From: Drosophila pseudoobscura
Lineage: Eukaryota > Arthropoda > Insecta > Diptera > Drosophilidae
Length of the DNA: 64,000 nucleotides
Assembly: GCF_009870125.1 (NCBI RefSeq)
Contig: NC_046679.1
Coordinates: 21,700,001-21,764,000 of the forward strand
Reading direction: 5' to 3'
In this document: positions 60,249-64,000 of the stretch, piece by piece
Numbering within the stretch: position 1 is the stretch's first letter
How the letters are laid out: every line of letters begins with the position of its first letter
The notes under the pieces: generated by a model
The model's database searches: none
Seen by the model: only the letters and a program-made list of their open reading frames with translations
What the model was told of the DNA's origin: nothing
Program-made: the position numbers and the translations under genes

Positions 60249-61159
60249 TTTAATAGCCACCCATTCCTTCGATCGAGTACATAAATATTTGTAGACAGTA
60301 TAGATTCGAGGGTTCTGTTCTTAAGGTAAGTAAGTTGTAGGATACGGATACACCAATGAACGATTATGATTGTTAATTAGTTTTTATATTTCCAAAACTT
60401 AGTTCTTCTTCTCGCCTGTAAACATCACTTAAAAGTCGGTCGGTCGGTTTTCGTTTTTTTTTTTAAATTTTCTTGATTTCTGTTTTTTGGTCATAAACAC
60501 TAAATACTCGTTACGCATATAACAATTTGGGCCGCAGCGGGGGGCGTGCTCACAGCAGCTCTGAGGAGTCGCCGGCGTGGCAGCCAGACAGGCGCTGGCC
60601 GTGGGTTAAGCTGCTCGAGCACGCACCGACGCTGCAGCACATACACATAATATTATATTAATCATAATTCATACAAAATAAAATAGCAAGAACACATAGT
60701 TAAGATAGAAGAAGGCTTCAACACATTTTTTGCAAGCAAAATTCAAAGACAGCAGCACTCTCGGTATCCATTCTCTCTGGTTCTCTGGAACTTTGATTTT
60801 TGCTTCTGTTGATTCCGCTTTCTGTCTCGTGATTCTGTGGTTCTGTCGTTGTGTCAATTCGTTATACACTGTCCTGTTCCGATGCGGCATCCTGGATACA
60901 GGCACTTTGCGTTTTGCTTGATCACAAATCAGTTCCTAGTCAATTAGTAACGCTCTCCGTCAGGGCCGCAGCTCATCCTCATCATCGTAGTTCTCTCTCC
61001 ATCTCTAAATATACACGTGCAGACAGTAGTCGTAGTAGTAGTATGTAGGTATTATATAGTGGATGGCGGGCGGGGAGGCGTGTGATCGATTGATCGAGCG
61101 AGTGAGCGATCGAGTGAATTGAGTGTGTGTTGACTCTCGTCCAAGCCACGGCTCTCCCT
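60249..61159 (-). other. Fem-1: Likely Fem-1 3' UTR
   Basis: From the Fem-1 stop codon to about 60250 the plus strand is T-rich (for example 60448-60490), as expected for the 3' UTR of a minus-strand gene. A minus-strand ATTAAA (60254-60249) is one possible end. A GC-rich island at 60525-60640 stands out in it. Confidence 0.4.
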
Positions 61160-61345
61160 CTAGTGCAGCTCGATAAAGTCGTAGAGTGTCTCCGGGACCG
61201 TTCCCTCGTAGTTGATGTCGTTCCTCTTTATGGTCCGTGCGGCCAGGCACGCCAGCGTCGTGTATTTCATCGGATCAATGATCTTGTGCATGGGCGTGGG
61301 GCCCAGCAGGCTCTCGAATGTCTCCCCAGCAAAGTTTTTCGTATC
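61160..61345 (-). CDS. Fem-1: Fem-1 exon: C-terminus
   Basis: 186 nt including the TAG stop (61162-61160), acceptor CTCTAATAG, phase 0. It continues the last ankyrin repeat (DTKNFAGETFESLL) and ends in the conserved C-terminal helix TLACLAARTIKRNDINYEG followed by DFIELH. Confidence 0.92.
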   Translation of the reverse strand, partial: DTKNFAGETFESLLGPTPMHKIIDPMKYTTLACLAARTIKRNDINYEGTVPETLYDFIELH

Positions 61346-63308
61346 CTATTAGAGATTGTTTGAGAGATTAGCAAAGTCCTAAGGGAATTCCATCATCTAT
61401 TACTCACCAGATGCGCCCCACCCTCGAGCAATATGTGCGCCAAGGGCTCCACATACGGCTGCAGTGTGGCCGCCAGATGCAGTGGCGTGTTGCCCGCATC
61501 ATCGATGGCATTCGGATCGGCACCCACCTCTAGCAGGGCCTTCGCCAGCGTCGTCGATGGGAACTGGCAGGAGGGATAGCGACCCGCCAGTGTTCCCTCA
61601 CGATAGCAGGAATAGTGCAGGGCCGTTCTGTCGAAGCGCACGCGCACCTTGAGACGATTGAGCCGATATAGAGCGCCCATCACCTGGCGGCGCATCTCAG
61701 GACTGAGGCTCTCCGTGTCCAGCAGCGAGCTGAGCAAACAGCCGATGTGGATGGCACTTATCATGGTGCGACTGAGGGCGTTCGGGTCGTGATTGCAGTC
61801 GTGCTGATGCGCCGACAGCAGCGTTGTGGAGGCGGTGGCGGAGGTGGCCGAAGCGGAAGACGTGGATGAGGAAGCTGAACAGGATTTGCTGGCGGCGAGC
61901 AGCTGCTGCTGTGGCTGCTGCAGCTGCTGCTGCTGCTGTTGCTGCTGCTCGAGATTAAAGGCCTGTCCACGTTCCACCTCCTTGACGGCCTTGTAAAAAA
62001 TGGTTAGCATGCCATCGGCCTCGATGGGCGGCACGACGCGACCACGCGGCAGCAGGCGTCCCGCCTCGACCAGCATGAAGCTGAAGAGCTCGGCAAAGGA
62101 AAGCAGCGAGGACTGTGTCATGGGACTGAGCGGCTGCAGGATTTTCTGCTGCATTGTCAGGGCGTACGACCAGAGCTCTATGCAGCGATCAAAGCGTCCA
62201 GCGTCGGCGTAGTGGGCACCCCTACGAATGGAAACAAAAGCTGTAGCATAGTCCAATCTTCAGTCGAGAGATCCGTAAACCCACCTGAATCTGATGTAGT
62301 AGCTGGTGTCTGGATGAGTGGGTCCCAGGATGCGCTGGCGAATGACCAAGGCCTGCATTCGCATCTCATCGGGATCGAGCACCATCTCCTCCAGCTCCTC
62401 CACGTTGGTCACCTCACGCACCATCTCGTAGGCGGGCACTGGCTCTTGCACCTTCTTCGTCAGCGGCGGTTCCACATTGCGCTCCTCGAGCGCTCGACGC
62501 CACAGATTGAGGGCCGCGGCCATGTCTCGCTTTCTGTCCACATATGTGGCACCGAGCAGCTCCAGGGCATGTATCCGCGACTCACGGCTAACGCAGGGCA
62601 GCGTGATCAGGTGCTCCACAATGGGCATGTGGCCGGTGACACTGGCCGCCAGCAGCGGCGTCATTCCGTAGTAGTCCACATCCATGGTGGCGCCGTGCTT
62701 CAGCAGCAGCTGCAGGATCTGCAGGGAACCCGATTCGGCGCAGTCGTGGAGAGCTGTGTTTCCCTTGACGCTGCATCGGTTGACATCCGCATTGAGCGAG
62801 AGGAGGTACTGGGCGATGCGGTAGTGTCCCTTGTAGCAGGCGATCATCAAGCAGGTGTGTCCATGGCGATTCGCCACCTCAAAGTCTGTCCAAAAGAATA
62901 GCAAGGGATTAGTACTTGCCAGGAATCTTTGCGCTCTATATACTCACCCGCTCCATGATGTACCAGATACTTAACGATCTCGTAGTGTCCGTCGAAGCAG
63001 GCGGCCCTCAGGGGCGTTGAGTTCGTTCGCGTCGTACTGTTAACATTCGCCGCCCTGCGGACCAGCATCTTGACAATGCCCAGGTGTCCGGCGGCGGCGG
63101 CACACCACAGCGGCGGGGCATCCTCGATGGGCTCACCATCGAAGCTCACGGATCCCACCTGCTCCACATTGGCGCGACACTTTGTCAATAAATATTCTAC
63201 AATATCGTAGTGTCCATTGCGGCAGGAGATGACCAGCGGTGTGGCTCCGTTCACTTTCGCCGATATGAGGCTGCCCACCTCGCTGGAACTTTTGTTGTAC
63301 AGGGTGGC
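61160..63308 (-). CDS. Fem-1: Fem-1, ankyrin-repeat substrate receptor of a cullin-2 ubiquitin ligase (5' end outside window)
   Basis: Four coding exons: 63308-62948, 62885-62285, 62221-61408 and 61345-61160, with GT-AG introns of 62-63 bp and matching phases, give 653 residues; the first few dozen residues lie beyond 64000. At least six ankyrin repeats fill about 20-235 (NGATPL, DAPPLW, NSTPLRAACFDGHYEIVKYL, HGHTCLMIACYKGHYRIAQY, KGNTALHDCAESGS, YGMTPLLAASVTGH). A helical TPR-like part follows (ALELLGATYVDRKRDMAAAL, IRQRILGPTHPDTSYYIRFR, RFDRCIELWSYAL). C-terminal ankyrins (AGNTPLHLAA, LLEGGAHLDTKNF) end at DFIELH. FEM1 proteins recognise C-terminal degrons and present them to CRL2 E3 ligase. 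The equivalent D. melanogaster gene is, as I recall, CG6966. A Gln/Ser/Ala-rich insert lies at about 411-455. Confidence 0.93.
61408..62221 (-). CDS. Fem-1: Fem-1 exon: TPR-like helices, poly-Gln insert and C-terminal ankyrins
   Basis: 814 nt, entered in phase 2 (split Arg codon FR|GAHY) and left at CTG|GTGAGT in phase 0. It encodes GAHYADAGRFDRCIELWSYA, SPMTQSSLLSFAELFSFML, then the low-complexity insert, then GRYPSCQFPSTTLAKALLEV and the ankyrin repeat with AGNTPLHLAA. Confidence 0.93.
61900..61950. repeat. CTG/CAG repeat encoding the Fem-1 poly-Gln insert
   Basis: CTG-rich on the plus strand, CAG on the coding strand, encoding two Gln runs separated by Leu and Pro. Confidence 0.85.
62285..62885 (-). 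CDS. Fem-1: Fem-1 exon: central ankyrin repeats and TPR-like start
   Basis: 601 nt, acceptor TTGGACAG, donor TTCAG|GTGGGT, phase 1 in (split Asp codon GA|DFEV) and 2 out. It encodes HGHTCLMIACYKGHYRIAQY, KGNTALHDCAESGS, YGMTPLLAASVTGH, RIHALELLGATYVDRKRD and DPDEMRMQALVIRQRILGP. Confidence 0.93.
62948..63308 (-). CDS. Fem-1: Fem-1 exon: N-terminal ankyrin repeats
   Basis: 361 nt, acceptor TCGATTGCAG in phase 0, donor GCGG|GTGAGT in phase 1. It starts at ATLYNKSSSEVGSLISAKV and covers three ankyrin repeats. The start codon must be in an upstream exon, because the protein lacks the first 20-40 residues of the family and no donor with a fitting ATG is visible up to 64000. Confidence 0.92.
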
Positions 63309-64000
63309 CTGCAATCGACAGAACAGACAAAAAAAAACGATAGTTAGTTGCCGGTTTAGGTAATCAGTTGATTTATGATTAGAACTTATTAAAAAATCCA
63401 TTTAACCATTTGCGGTGCGCTTTGTGCTGGGGGGAAACCCAATAAAGTGAATGTCTGTTTGCAAGTCTTTCAAGAGCAGTTCAGGGTCGGGTTCGGGGTC
63501 ATATCAGAGAGTTTTCTTAAGTTTTGAAATGAAAGTGTTGTTTAAAGAACAAATAGGCTGGTATTAGATACTTTTCGGGCCAAGATAGGAACAATTAAGT
63601 ACATTTTGAAGCTCTAAATATGAAATAAATAAATAAAATACATTTCTTTTAAACATAAAATGTTGTTAAATCAAATATTTTCATATGAAAGTCAAAATAT
63701 AAGTGAAAAGAATTTTGTAATTTCCACTCTCGCAGCTAATCTATTGCGAGAGATTTCATCTATATTAAATCTATAGTATTTACATATTTTCAATAAAAGT
63801 TTATAAGGGAATTTTTTCTCTGGTTGTATGATGATGAAATCTGGTTTGTAGGCTCGTACCATTCTAATCAATATTTTGATTATAGAAAACCGCCTTCGAA
63901 GCGGAATTTGAATCTACACTTAACGTGTTTCAAACGGTATCTATATCTCAAGCCTGTTCCATGATCAAAAGAGATTCCGATAATGACAATAACAATCCCT
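63309..64000 (-). other. Fem-1: Start of the Fem-1 upstream intron or 5' region
   Basis: AT-rich DNA with no convincing splice donor or coding exon on the minus strand. It is most likely the 3' part of the intron that leads to the missing first exon. Confidence 0.5.

Noticed and set aside
62212..62901. 229-codon plus-strand frame opposite Fem-1
   Set aside because: Antisense shadow of the Fem-1 exons and it crosses a proven intron.

Overview
The window looks like a Drosophila chromosome arm, probably Muller element E. It carries the neuronal immunoglobulin gene dpr9, a single-exon astacin protease gene and a Fem-1 ankyrin gene in a row, all on the minus strand, in AT-rich, microsatellite-rich DNA with short introns of about 62 bp in Fem-1. 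A mini-me/DINE-1 (SGM-like) element sits in the largest dpr9 intron. That element type, and a locus-specific HMG-box-like gene elsewhere, would fit the obscura group, but the species call is an inference.

Layout. 1-11.4 kb: no recognisable gene. 11.4-11.85 kb: a short intronless plus-strand gene for a 114-residue HMG-box-like protein, with a decayed copy at 15.97-16.35 kb. 16.35-25.9 kb: no gene seen. 25.9-28.3 kb: a plus-strand T-rich stretch that I read as the likely dpr9 3' UTR. 28.3-49.1 kb: the six coding exons of dpr9, with matching splice phases. The 8.9 kb first intron (39.8-48.7 kb) holds a mini-me/DINE-1 element split by a 3.2 kb array of 38-39 bp AT-rich repeats. 49.1-58 kb: upstream DNA with a candidate 5' UTR exon, a G-quadruplex motif and a perfect Motif-1 promoter element. 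58.0-58.8 kb: astacin. 60.3-63.3 kb: the last four coding exons and likely 3' UTR of Fem-1; its first exon lies beyond the right edge.

The genes do not form one pathway. dpr9 encodes a two-Ig synaptic recognition protein, the astacin is a secreted zinc protease, and Fem-1 is a substrate receptor for a cullin-2 ubiquitin ligase.

The most interesting points are in dpr9. Its last exon has two 3' splice sites 22 nt apart that open two different reading frames, each encoding a different C-terminus with a hydrophobic segment. Its third exon has tandem acceptors 12 nt apart that add or drop four residues inside Ig1. Other points are the intronic satellite born inside a DINE-1 element, the HMG-box-like gene with its pseudogene, and an astacin with a very short propeptide that lacks the usual FxGD inhibitory motif.
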